Positions 26,986-36,351 of a stretch of 64,000 bases of DNA are shown here, in pieces. The notes under the pieces are model-generated. The model saw nothing but the letters and a program-made list of their open reading frames with translations. It did not search any database and was not told the origin of the DNA. The DNA is taken from assembly GCF_024498075.1 (NCBI RefSeq), contig NZ_JANHOF010000005.1, positions 124,001-188,000 on the forward strand, written 5' to 3'. Position 1 is the first letter of the stretch; each line of letters begins with the position of its first letter. The stretch is from Paenibacillus mendelii (GTDB lineage: Bacteria > Bacillota > Bacilli > Paenibacillales > Paenibacillaceae). Both the position numbers and the translations under genes were made by a program.

Positions 26986-27986
26986 AAAGCGGCGGATTCA
27001 CAGCGAAAGCTACGGCTGCCATCAGCCGGTTCAAGCGGGATTCCGAGCAGGCACTTGGCAGCCGCCGGGCGCAGCAGGTGAAGAAAATGCTGCTCGGGCA
27101 GCATACCAATGATGGCTGGCTAGCCAAAATCATTATTTTGCTGCTCTTGGCGGTCATCGGATTCTTGTACCTGCAGCCTGTATTCTACATGGTTTCCACG
27201 ATGCTTAAAACGGTAAGCGACTTGATCGATCCAGTCGTCCAGTGGATTCCGCGTACCGTCAATTGGCAGAACCTGAGCGATGCTTGGCGGGGTTTGCGGT
27301 ATCCGGAGGCGTTTACGAACACGCTCACGATCGCACTTGTCTGCTCGGCGGCGCAGGTCTGCTCCTGTGCCGTTACCGGCTATGCCTTGGCACGGCTTAA
27401 GTTTCCTGGCCGGAATCTAGCTTTCTTTCTCATTATTGTCACGTTTCTCATTCCGCCCCAGATCACGATGATCCCGTTATATGCCATCTACGGGAAACTC
27501 GGCTGGTTGAATACGCCTTTTGTCTTTTTTATTCCGGCTATCTTCGCTCAAGGCTTGCGGGGAGCGCTCTTTATCATCATTTTCCGGCAATTCTTTCTGA
27601 CGCAGCCGAAAGCGCTCGAAGAGGCAGCTAAGATCGACGGCGCATCCTCGTTCCGGTTGTTTTTCCGAATCATGCTGCCGCTCGCACGCTCTGCTTGCCT
27701 GGTCGTCTTTCTCTTTTCCTTCATCTGGTATTGGAACATGTACTACGAGCCTTCGATGTTTCTAGGCAAAGATTTCTTGCCCTTATCCCTGAGGCTGAAC
27801 CTGTTGCAGGAAGAGCTGATGGGGAACACGCAAATCAATTTTAATGCGGGTTTCGGCAAGGATCCAATATCCGAAGGACCGAAGATGGCTGCCGCATTCC
27901 TGATCATCATGCCGCCTTTGATCGTGTACATGATTACCCAGCGCTGGTTTACGGAAGGAATTGAACGTACCGGCTTAGTTGAATAA
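26982..27986 (+). CDS. Carbohydrate ABC transporter permease, second pair, second subunit
   Basis: The product has 334 aa with an unusually long basic cytoplasmic N-terminus (about 45 residues, rich in Lys and Arg) before the first helix. The docking loop ALEEAAKIDGASSFRLFFRI is conserved. It pairs with the preceding permease; the lipoprotein binding protein lies 133 bp downstream. Confidence 0.9.
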   Translation: MKSGGFTAKATAAISRFKRDSEQALGSRRAQQVKKMLLGQHTNDGWLAKIIILLLLAVIGFLYLQPVFYMVSTMLKTVSDLIDPVVQWIPRTVNWQNLSDAWRGLRYPEAFTNTLTIALVCSAAQVCSCAVTGYALARLKFPGRNLAFFLIIVTFLIPPQITMIPLYAIYGKLGWLNTPFVFFIPAIFAQGLRGALFIIIFRQFFLTQPKALEEAAKIDGASSFRLFFRIMLPLARSACLVVFLFSFIWYWNMYYEPSMFLGKDFLPLSLRLNLLQEELMGNTQINFNAGFGKDPISEGPKMAAAFLIIMPPLIVYMITQRWFTEGIERTGLVE

Positions 27987-28119
27987 ACGCATGCCCATGA
28001 TCGTGTTCTGAAGGGAGGTGACCGTTTTCGCTAAGGCGTGAGCGGGCAAGGGGGCGCACGACTGCTTTCATGACAGCTTGACCGATGAACAGTGAATTTA
28101 AAAAATGGAGGTCTATCAG

Positions 28120-29523
28120 ATGAAAAGGAAAGGTTATGTTTCAGTTGTACTCGCCATTATGCTTATATTTACGGTTGTTCTGTCTGCATGCTCGAAAAAT
28201 GAACCGAGTAATAGCGGGACCCAAGATTCAGGAGAGGTTAAGCAAACCGGTAACACCCCGAATAATAGCAAGACGAATGACGAACCGGAAGTTGTGCCGG
28301 ATGAGAAGAAAGAGCCGGTTACCTTAAAGCTGCTGACATGGTTCGTGGGACAATATCAAGCCGAGTTCGATCTGTTTCACAAGAAGTATCCATGGATAAC
28401 CATTGAACCCCTCGTCGTAGGCGGGGACGATGCGATGATGGAGAAACAGGCTGCTCTGGTAGCTGCCGGAGATTCGGCTGATTTGACCTGGATCCAGGGC
28501 TTGAGCACATGGACCAACGAAGGTTTGCTGGAAGACTTGACGCCGTATATCGAGGTCGATAAGACCATTCAGGAAGCGAAAGTATCTGAAGGGTTTCTCG
28601 ACGCTTTCAAGACAGGGGAAGAAAGATTTGCGATTCCGTTCTCCAAAATCGCCGAATGGATGCTCGTCAATAAAGATCTGTTGAAGAAAAAAGGTATGGA
28701 GATGCCGGCGAATGACTGGACCTATGAGGATCTGCTGGAGATGGCTAAGAAAGCGACGGACCCGGCTGCAGGCGAATACGGGATCGCTTATGATGCTTTG
28801 TTCTCCCAGCATTTCAAATGGGCGATGCCGGTTGCCAATGGGCACGCAGACAACCTGTACTTCCTGAACAAGGATTTGACACAGAGCGTTGCGCACACGC
28901 CTGATGTACTGAACGATATGCGCTGGATCATGGAGCTGACGACCAAATGGAATGTCATCCCGGATGCTGATGAAGCAGCCAAGATGGGCTGGGACCTGAA
29001 CAACAGCTTCTTGACGGGTAAAGCGTTGTTCACGCTTGGCGCGGACTGGGTCCTGCCAGGCTTGAAGACAGAAGCCAAATTCGAATGGGATGTTCTCCCG
29101 ATGCCGAAGGGGAAAGTGATGCAAGCAACTACGCAAATCCTTGGCCCGATCGGCATTCTGAAAGCTTCCAAGCATAAAGAAGAAGCGTTCAAATGGCTCA
29201 GCTTCCAATTCGAGCTAGAAGCACAAAAGTGGATGATTGAGAATGGTTCGAACACATTTGTCGAGCATCCGGATCTGGATAGTTACATTGACCAAGTTGA
29301 GATGTGGAAAGGCAAAAATACGGAAGCGGTCAAGTTATCGACCAAGATGTGCTGTAACATGCCGGGAGCAAACGTACCTGATTTCACAGAATATTTAGCG
29401 ACAGTCGACAATGCACTCACGGATATGTTCCGAACGGCCAAGGGGGATGTAAACAGCATTATCCCTGCCGTTGAAGCGTGGAACAAGAAGACACTGGAAT
29501 CCCGCAAGCTGTTAGGCTGGTAA
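28120..29523 (+). CDS. Sugar ABC transporter lipoprotein binding protein
   Basis: The product is about 467 aa. The ATG at 28120 is chosen because GGAGG lies 8 nt before it; an ATG at 28105 overlaps that site. The lipoprotein signal ends VVLSAC with the lipidated cysteine at about residue 24. A low-complexity Ser/Asn/Glu linker precedes a family-1 solute-binding fold: LTWFVGQYQAEFDLFHKKYP, a hinge region, and LGPIGILKASKHKEEAFKWL. It is anchored outside the membrane and delivers sugar to the second permease pair. It is the last gene of the operon before a terminator. Confidence 0.9.
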   Translation: MKRKGYVSVVLAIMLIFTVVLSACSKNEPSNSGTQDSGEVKQTGNTPNNSKTNDEPEVVPDEKKEPVTLKLLTWFVGQYQAEFDLFHKKYPWITIEPLVVGGDDAMMEKQAALVAAGDSADLTWIQGLSTWTNEGLLEDLTPYIEVDKTIQEAKVSEGFLDAFKTGEERFAIPFSKIAEWMLVNKDLLKKKGMEMPANDWTYEDLLEMAKKATDPAAGEYGIAYDALFSQHFKWAMPVANGHADNLYFLNKDLTQSVAHTPDVLNDMRWIMELTTKWNVIPDADEAAKMGWDLNNSFLTGKALFTLGADWVLPGLKTEAKFEWDVLPMPKGKVMQATTQILGPIGILKASKHKEEAFKWLSFQFELEAQKWMIENGSNTFVEHPDLDSYIDQVEMWKGKNTEAVKLSTKMCCNMPGANVPDFTEYLATVDNALTDMFRTAKGDVNSIIPAVEAWNKKTLESRKLLGW

Positions 29524-29953
29524 GAACATGAGGGCAGTGCGGGAATAGGCCTTACAGAATGGAATGCTGAAATCGGGGAAGGACGATTCATAGTCCGTCC
29601 TGCCGTTGCTGCAACATGGGGTCGATAGAGGAGAAGAAACAAGGAAGCCGCCGGGGATGCCCGGCGGTTTTTCCGTTTCTTCTTGACAGATCGAATATTT
29701 AAGGTTCACGCCTACGAATTTATCTATGGTCCCAGGGGGAGCTAGCTGCCATGATTCCCGAAAGAATCCGGATTTATGTCATTAAGGTAAAAAATGGCAT
29801 TACAGCAGACAGAGTATAGGCGCTGTTCGGAGCCCTCTCACTAGACTTGAGCGCCGTCAGCCACGGCTTGTGCTGTTTCTTTTCATTTGTCCGCTCGTTT
29901 CTTTACAGGACTGGACTTGGAGGAATAAGGCGGTATATGTCGAATGAGTAGAC
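29524..29953. other. Intergenic region between sugar operon and sensor kinase
   Basis: It contains the terminator at 29648 and otherwise no gene. TTGACA at 29683 has no good -10 partner. A GGAGG at about 29917 is followed only by a four-codon frame. The kinase promoter was not recognised. Confidence 0.4.
29648..29673 (+). terminator. Terminator of the sugar operon
   Basis: The stem CCGCCGGG/CCCGGCGG (29648-29655 with 29660-29667) has a GATG loop and is followed by TTTTT. Confidence 0.92.
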
Positions 29954-32900
29954 ATGATGTCAAAACGTAAATTATTATGTCTTACAAGCTTGTTTCTTCT
30001 ATTATTAATTGGGATTAGAATAATTTGGATCGTCACTCATCATCCACAGGAATCGCCTCCAGCCACCCAGGGACAATTGGACCTGAGAGAATCGAATCTT
30101 CTTCATAACGGCACGATCACACTGGATGGGGAGTGGGAATTTTATCCATACAGATTCATCATGGAAGAGGCTAAACCAGAGGGCATGACCACCGAGGACT
30201 CTGCGTTCATCCAGGTTCCGGGTAATTGGCAAAGGTCGTTATCGCCGGACGCGGATTCAACCTATGGCTATGGTTCGTACCGGTTGCGAATTCTCGTCGA
30301 TCCGGATGACGAAAGGCTGTTTAGCATAGACGTTAACGGGATTGCTACTTCATCCAAGCTGTACGTGAACGGCCGTCTGCTTGCCAGCACCGGGCAGCCG
30401 GCAGAATCACAACAGACATATAAGCCCGGAAATAGGTTTTATTCAGCTGCTTTCATGTCCGAGGATGGGGAAATCGACGTCGTTATCGAAGCGGCAAACT
30501 ACGTAAACGGCCAGTTCGGAGGCATTGTCCATTCGGTCAAATTCGGAACAGAAAGGGCCGTTTCCGGAGAATCACGCCTTGCTTTGGCCATGCAGTTCAT
30601 GGTGATCGTCGTGCTCGCGATCCATGCGATCTACGCGGTTCTCGTCTATCTGTTCGGGGCGCGTGACAAAGTGCTTCTTTCTTTCGCCGTACTTGTACTA
30701 TGTGCCATGGTGATGGTGCTGACAGATGATGACAAGCTGCTTCAGCAATGGTTACCATTGAACTGGGAGTGGACCATTAAGCTGCAGTATATGGCGTTGA
30801 TTGGAATCGGGGTGTCACTGCTCAAGTTTGCGCGGGCACAATTGCCGGATTATATGCCGGCAGGTGCATACCGTATTGTACAACTATTAAGTGCAGCAGC
30901 CGTTCTATCGATACTCGTCTTGCCACCCTCCGCATTCTTGGCAGTGAGGTTGTATTATTTCCTGATCTTGCTTCTGGCGGTGTCCATCTTTATCCAGCTC
31001 ACGCTCCGAGTGGTCTTTGCAGGCATCGAGGATATTATCTTCTTGTTATTCGGTGCCATTGCGATCGCGCTGAGCTGTTTGGGTGGACTTCTCAAAAATC
31101 AAATATGGTTCGAGATCGGATTTTACCCCGTCGATATACTTGTCGCTTTTCTGGCGGCGGCATCGTTCTGGTTCCGGCGGTATCATCGTTCTGTCGCGCT
31201 GACGAAACTGTTGTCTAGTAAGCTTCAGAAGGAAGTGAAGCGCAAGGATGACTTTCTGGCGAATGTATCCCATGAGCTTCGAAACCCGCTTCACGGCATA
31301 CTCAATATCGCCCAATCTGTATTGGATACGGAGAATAATGGCCTCGTGGAGAAGGATGCCCGGAAGCTGGAGCTCGTCGTGACTGTAGGACGGCGCATGT
31401 CGTTCATGCTGAATGATCTGCTCGATCTGACTCTGCTTAAGGAGAAGGGGATCCGGCTGCAGGTTAAGCCCGTACATGTTCAAACGGTCGCTTCAGGTGT
31501 AATTGATATGCTTCGTTTCATGACCGAAGACAAATTGATCCGCTTTGATAATCGGATTGCAAGCGCATTCCCTATGGTTATGGCTGATGAGAGCAGACTG
31601 ATTCAAATTCTGTTCAATCTTCTTCATAACGCGGTCAAATATACGAACGAGGGCGTTATCACTGTCGTGCTCAGGCGGAGGGGGAGATGGCCGTCATCTA
31701 TATCGAGGACACCGGTATTGGTATGGATGAAGAGCAGCGGAATAAGATATTCGAGCCTTATGAGCAAGGTGACTCGGGAATCACCGCGGTTGGCAGCGGA
31801 ATCGGGCTGGGCTTAACCATCTGCAAGCAGTTCGTGGAGCTTCATGGAGGGACGATCAAGGTTGATTCCGTCCTGGGCGAAGGCAGCGCGTTCTCTTTCT
31901 CGATGAAGCTGTCCGGCGCGGGGCCAGTCACCGACCAAGCGGAGGATCAATTGGAGCGGTCAGGCGATACTGTCCGCGATGAAGTCTACTCCCGCTCCAC
32001 CGGCGACCTAAATGAATTATCGAATGAGCCCATAATCAAGTCCGATGGCGGAGGACCAACGATCCTGATCGTCGATGATGATTCCGTCAATCGGATTGTA
32101 CTGAAGAACATACTAACTGCGGATGGCTTCGAGGTTGTCATGGTCAGCAGCGGCAAAGAAGCACTTTCTATTCTGGATTCGAGAGAATGGGATCTGGTTG
32201 TTGCCGACGTCATGATGCCTGCGATGTCGGGATATGAGCTAACGCAGCTCATCCGTGAGCGCTTCACATTAGCCGAGCTGCCCATTCTTCTGCTAACCGC
32301 CCGCAGCCGGCCTGAGGATTTGCAGACTGGTTTTCTCTCCGGTGCGAATGACTACGTGACGAAACCGATGGACGCTGCCGAGCTGAGGGCACGCGTAAGG
32401 GCGCTGACCGAGCTCAAGTATTCCGTGCGCGAACGGTTGCGCTTAGAGGCTGCATGGCTGCAAGCGCAAATAAAGCCTCACTTTTTGTTTAACACCTTAA
32501 ACACGATCGCTGCATTAGGCGATTTCGATACGAACCGGATGAGAAGTCTTCTTGAAACATTCGGACATTACTTGAAGTCAAGCTTTGACTTCCGCAATTC
32601 CGAGCGTCTTGTACCACTTGAACAGGAGCTCCAGCTCGTTCGTTCGTATGTGAACATCGAGCAAGAACGATTCGGCGACCGGCTTCATGTTCGGTGGGAG
32701 GTTGCCGGGGGCTTGAAGCTTTACATACCGCCACTAACCATTCAGACGCTGGTCGAGAATGCAGTGAGGCATGGTATTCTGAAGCGTCCAGAGGGTGGTG
32801 AAATCCGCATTCGTATTACCAAAATTGCTGAAGGCGCGGAAGTCGTCATAATAGATAACGGAATCGGAATGGATGCACACACGGCAGCAAAATTATTAGA

Positions 32901-33084
32901 CGGTAACCCGAACCCAGGTTCGGGAATCGGACTGCGCAACACCGACAGAAGACTGAAGCAAAGCTACGGCAATAGATTGCAAATACGAAGCCTGCAGGAT
33001 CAAGGCACGACGGTCGCATTCCGGATCAGGGATTCGGTATGCCCACCTCAGCCGGTTGCCGTAGTAAAGGAGGGTCATGAATGA
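29954..33084 (+). pseudogene. Hybrid sensor histidine kinase broken by a frameshift
   Basis: Two overlapping frames make one protein. The first (29954-31816) has a membrane helix, an extracellular 7TMR-DISM-like jelly roll, seven or so helices, and a HisKA box VSHELRNPLHG with the phosphorylated His near residue 440, then NLLHNAVKYTNEG. The second (in frame from 31687) resumes with YIEDTGIGMDEEQ and GIGLGLTICKQFVELHGG, then a receiver domain (VADVMMPAMSGYEL). It ends with a LytS-type kinase part (QAQIKPHFLFNTLN, ENAVRHGI). Loss of one base near 31670-31686 would explain the break: an extra G after CTCAGG restores LRAEGEMAVIY. It overlaps the response regulator by 4 nt. A sequencing error cannot be excluded. 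Confidence 0.85.
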
Positions 33085-34217
33085 ATGCGATATTGCTTGA
33101 TGACGAGCCGCTTGCGCTCAGAAGTCTGGAGCATCAGTTGAAACGGTTCGAAGGTGTGAACATCATCGGTACGTTCTCTTTGCCGGCTCATGCGGTCGCG
33201 GCGGCGGAAGAGCTGCAGCCGGACGTTGCTTTTATCGATATCGACATGCCGGAGATGAACGGGATTCAAGTCGCCGAGAAGCTGCAGACGATCAATGAGT
33301 CAATGGTCATCGTTTTCGTTACTGCCTACGATGAGTATGCTGTGAAGGCTTTCGAATTGAATGCCCTCGACTACGTACTGAAACCGGTGCAGCCGCTGCG
33401 TCTTAAGCAGACGGTCGACAGGCTTCAGAAGGAGATATTGAATATCCGCCAAACGCCTTTGATGGTGGAGGAAGAGCCAGAGCCCGTCGTACGCGTGCAG
33501 TGTGCGGGGACGATGAACATCTTCGGTCGTGACGGGGAGCCGCTGTCCTGGAGGACCTCCAAGTCTCGCGAATTATTCGCCTACCTGGTGTACAAGAGGG
33601 GACAGCCGGTTCGCAAGGAGGCTCTTCTAGAGCTGCTTTGGCCGGACTCAGACGAGAAAAAGGGCTTTACCCATATGTATACGACGATCTATAGGCTTCG
33701 CAAAACGTTCGAGGGGGCTTCCTTGAACATACGGCTGCTTAACAGCGGGGATGGATACTGGCTGAGGAATGAAGGCCTTCAAGTGGATACGCAGGAATGG
33801 GAGGAAGCGATCGGCAAGCTGCCGCCTTTAACGGCTAAATCTGCGGATGACTATCAACGGCGGTTTGATGCTTATCCGGGCGATTACTTGTGTGAGCATG
33901 ATTACATCTGGTCACAGGGTGAGCTGGAGCGCCTCCGAAGCTTATGTTACCGTCATGGGATGGAGTTATGCCGCTATTGGACGAATGAAGGTTTTTCTAA
34001 AAAGGCGGTTGACATGTACGAGCGGCTTCTGCAGCAATACCCGTATTCCGAAGAAATATACGAAGCTCTCATTGAGCATTTCGTGAATGAAGGCCAACAT
34101 GCGCTAGCTCAACAGCAATATGATCAGCTCGCGGGCATGATGTGCACGGAATATGATTCCCAGCCGTCGGAATCCGCCAAGCGGCTCCTCAATCGCATTC
34201 ATCGGGTGATGGAATAA
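33081..34217 (+). CDS. Response regulator with SARP-type output (REC, winged helix, BTAD)
   Basis: The product has 378 aa. The receiver domain holds the acidic pair LLDDEP and phosphoacceptor FIDIDMP (Asp about 53). Next comes an OmpR-like winged helix (SWRTSKSRELFAYLVYKRGQ, VRKEALLELLWPD), then a helical bacterial transcriptional activator (BTAD) domain to the end. This architecture is common in Bacillota next to 7TMR-DISM kinases. The ATG overlaps the kinase stop, so it is its cognate partner. If the kinase is truly frameshifted the regulator may be unphosphorylated. Targets unknown. Confidence 0.88.
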   Translation: MNAILLDDEPLALRSLEHQLKRFEGVNIIGTFSLPAHAVAAAEELQPDVAFIDIDMPEMNGIQVAEKLQTINESMVIVFVTAYDEYAVKAFELNALDYVLKPVQPLRLKQTVDRLQKEILNIRQTPLMVEEEPEPVVRVQCAGTMNIFGRDGEPLSWRTSKSRELFAYLVYKRGQPVRKEALLELLWPDSDEKKGFTHMYTTIYRLRKTFEGASLNIRLLNSGDGYWLRNEGLQVDTQEWEEAIGKLPPLTAKSADDYQRRFDAYPGDYLCEHDYIWSQGELERLRSLCYRHGMELCRYWTNEGFSKKAVDMYERLLQQYPYSEEIYEALIEHFVNEGQHALAQQQYDQLAGMMCTEYDSQPSESAKRLLNRIHRVME

Positions 34218-34223
34218 ATACAT

Positions 34224-34266
34224 AAGAGTTGAGCAGAAACAATACCTGCTCAGCTCTTTTTTTGTT
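34224..34266 (+). terminator. Terminator after the response regulator
   Basis: The 13-bp stem AAGAGTTGAGCAG/CTGCTCAGCTCTT (34224-34236 with 34246-34258, one G-T pair) is followed by TTTTTTT. Confidence 0.92.
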
Positions 34267-34299
34267 CATCACCAGCATGGCTTGATCTGTCCAAGCTGA

Positions 34300-34443
34300 T
34301 ATGACGCGCCTGCAGGCAAGAAGACGAAAGCGGTCATTACAAAAGGAAAAACCGCATACACGTATTCATTGGATAAAGCGAAGGCAGCGAAGCCGATATG
34401 GCTTCACCTGAGCAATGGATTCATAAATACGAATGTTTTATAA
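34300..34443 (+). pseudogene. C-terminal remnant of a secreted-type protein
   Basis: A 47-codon frame without a start codon reads YDAPAGKKTKAVITKGK, continues to KPIWLHLSNGFINTNVL and stops. The pattern resembles the last strands of a small beta-barrel such as an SH3-like repeat of surface proteins. It has no ribosome binding site and lies in a 384-bp gap, so it is probably debris. Confidence 0.3.
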
Positions 34444-34512
34444 CATCAGCTGTCTCTGCCCCATTAGGGTTAGCCTGATTAAGCAGCAGGCCAGTCCGTG
34501 GTATGCTTTTTA

Positions 34513-34543
34513 TTGCAAATATATCTGAAAAATATAGTATAAT
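34513..34543 (+). promoter_or_regulatory. Candidate promoter of the MBL-fold hydrolase
   Basis: TATAAT (34538-34543) matches consensus; the best -35 is TTGCAA (34513-34518) with a 19-bp spacer. Strength is uncertain. Confidence 0.45.
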
Positions 34544-34601
34544 TACCAAAGTATACGTAATGAATCGAAGGTAGATTGTTAAATTAGAGGGGGAGAATGG
34601 A

Positions 34602-35468
34602 TTGAATATTCATTTCTTGGGAACATCAGCTTCGGAGGGATGGCCGTCTCTATTCTGCAGATGCGCGAGCTGCTTGAAAGCTAGGGAGCTGGGCGGCCGC
34701 AATATTCGTTCTCGAACCTCCGTGCTCATCGACGGTGTGGTTAAGATCGATTTTCCGCCGGATACGTTCTATCATGTCGTGCGGGATAACATTGATTTGG
34801 GCGCGGTGAAGCATCTGCTGTTCACGCATTCGCATCGCGACCACTTTTATCCAGCAGATCTGGAATGCCGTCTGACCCGCTGGTTTGCCCAGAATATCGA
34901 TCGTGAGTTCCATATCTATGGCGATGAGCTTGTGCTGGCCGGAAGCCGGGCGGTTCTGGCGTCGTCGCAGCAGGCCGGGTTCTTCCATCCCGAGGATCGA
35001 ATGCATTACCGCATGCTTAAGCCGTTTGTCCCGATTGAGCTTGAGACCGAGAAGGGCACCTACAGGGTGACGGCTCTACTGGCCAACCATGACCGGGAAG
35101 AAACCTGTTTATTGTTCTATATCGAGAAAGACGGAAAGGCCTATCTGCATGCGAATGATACCGGCTGGCTGCCGGAAGAAACCTGGGCATGGCTGGAAGG
35201 CAAGCGATTGGATATGGCAACCTTCGACTGCACAGGCGGACATGTGCCTGATCGCCCTAAGGGTCAGAGGCCTGGCGGTCATTTGAACATTGATGCGGTT
35301 ATCGAGATGACGCACATATTCCGGGACAAGAAGATGCTGCACGAGAACAGCCGGGTGTTTGCGACGCATTTCAGCCATGAGATCGGGTTGACCCATGATG
35401 AGATGGCGGAAATCTTCAAGCCGCATGGTATCCAGCCTGCCTACGACAGCTTGCGCGTGGATTTGTAA
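34602..35468 (+). CDS. MBL-fold metallo-hydrolase (PhnP-like)
   Basis: The product has 288 aa. The metallo-beta-lactamase signature HSHRDH near residue 76 binds two metal ions. HANDTG is the middle metal loop and ATHFSHE supplies the last histidine. The start MNIHFLGTSASEGWPSLFCR with the CxxC-like CRCASC pair recalls PhnP and related phosphodiesterases. It is a cytoplasmic hydrolase; the substrate is unknown. The TTG start follows GGGGGAG. It is a single gene with its own promoter and no clear partner. Confidence 0.85.
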   Translation: MNIHFLGTSASEGWPSLFCRCASCLKARELGGRNIRSRTSVLIDGVVKIDFPPDTFYHVVRDNIDLGAVKHLLFTHSHRDHFYPADLECRLTRWFAQNIDREFHIYGDELVLAGSRAVLASSQQAGFFHPEDRMHYRMLKPFVPIELETEKGTYRVTALLANHDREETCLLFYIEKDGKAYLHANDTGWLPEETWAWLEGKRLDMATFDCTGGHVPDRPKGQRPGGHLNIDAVIEMTHIFRDKKMLHENSRVFATHFSHEIGLTHDEMAEIFKPHGIQPAYDSLRVDL

Positions 35469-35484
35469 CCGGAGGCGGGAGGAA

Positions 35485-35701
35485 ATGAGAAGAAAAGAAT
35501 CACAATTGATATGGACGAGGTTATTGCATAGTTTATTCCAAAGATCTGGGCAGGTTTAACGGGGAGCTGCAATGAGAATGTGAGATTGAAGAATGAAGGG
35601 CTGCTATCTGGAGGATTTGCGGCAGATGACAACAGCCATACGGTTTCGCTCGAGAACCTGTATGGCTATTTGCCGGCATATGGATTATTTAAGACCTCTT
35701 A
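35485..35701 (+). pseudogene. 5'(3')-deoxyribonucleotidase-like remnant
   Basis: Behind GGAGGCGGGAGGA the sequence reads, after one shift, RITIDMDEVIA-stop-FIPKIWAGLTGSCNENVRL. This matches the start of NT5C-type HAD nucleotidases, where DMDEVIAD holds the nucleophile Asp. A TAG replaces the next codon, the middle is deleted and the rest does not fit the family. It is a dead gene. Confidence 0.55.
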
Positions 35702-35896
35702 AGCGGTCTCTAACAGCTCGACAATAAAAATACTGGTTTTAATGGTCACGTTGTTTCGATCAAGCTTCACGAAGATCCATTCGCTCGTTCTGTCGATAAT
35801 CGTGCCTTTCCCTTGGAGCGTCACAACACGTGTTTGATTCAAGATCACTTTAAATGGATACGGTGATGACTCACTTCGAAGTATCTTTCGGGGCAT
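35699..35896 (-). CDS. Small protein of unknown function
   Basis: The product has 65 aa. The ATG at 35896 is preferred over 35905 because AAAGGATGG lies just upstream of it. The sequence is basic and beta-rich (GKGTIIDRTSEWIFVKLDRN), faintly like part of a PilZ barrel, but I do not recognise it with confidence. It points away from the following small genes. Confidence 0.5.
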   Translation of the reverse strand: MPRKILRSESSPYPFKVILNQTRVVTLQGKGTIIDRTSEWIFVKLDRNNVTIKTSIFIVELLETA

Positions 35897-35942
35897 GTAT
35901 ACCATCCTTTACAAATCAATATCTTGTAGGAGTAATCGTATC

Positions 35943-36098
35943 ATGGCTATATTCACTTACGATGTGCAATATATCACAGACAAACCGGTAGACAGGTTCC
36001 GCAAAGGGATAATCGTAGACACGAAGAATCAAGCGTGCGACAATAAGAGCAATGTAATCGGATACATTCATACCTATAATCCAAGCTGCTCCAACTAA
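35943..36098 (+). CDS. Small protein of unknown function (51 aa)
   Basis: The ATG at 35943 stands 10 nt after AGGAG. The product begins MAIFTYDVQYITDKPVDRFR and ends THTYNPSCSN-like (YIHTYNPSCSN). It is polar, with two cysteines and no membrane segment or signal. It precedes another small gene by 22 bp and the AraC gene, so they may be one transcript. Family not recognised. Confidence 0.5.
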   Translation: MAIFTYDVQYITDKPVDRFRKGIIVDTKNQACDNKSNVIGYIHTYNPSCSN

Positions 36099-36120
36099 TA
36101 CTTATAGGAGGTGAAGCTCC

Positions 36121-36321
36121 GTGATTGAATGGATCAAGTATGACCCGAAGGCGCTTGTCCTCCAGAGTCATACGTTTTACTTAGTAACGGATGGCTCGGA
36201 CATTGGATATGCGTATCACGCCCGCAATCATATACACGGTTATTTATGGCGGAACAAGAGAGATGAATTGTGCACAGGGATCACACATTACGCTGAAGTC
36301 AATCTCCCCTGTGAAGAGTAA
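36121..36321 (+). CDS. Small protein of unknown function (66 aa)
   Basis: The GTG start at 36121 follows AGGAGGTG at an ideal distance. The product begins with IEWIKYDPKALVLQSHTFYL, continues VTDGSDIGYAYH and ends ITHYAEVNLPCEE. The W-I-x(n)-VTDG...ITH layout is reminiscent of DUF551-like small proteins often carried by phages, but this is tentative. It lies 30 bp before the AraC regulator. Confidence 0.55.
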   Translation: MIEWIKYDPKALVLQSHTFYLVTDGSDIGYAYHARNHIHGYLWRNKRDELCTGITHYAEVNLPCEE

Positions 36322-36351
36322 CCTCGATCATTGGCAGGAGGAACAGATGGA

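Noticed and set aside
29683-29688. TTGACA as kinase promoter
   Set aside because: No acceptable -10 box at 16-19 bp.
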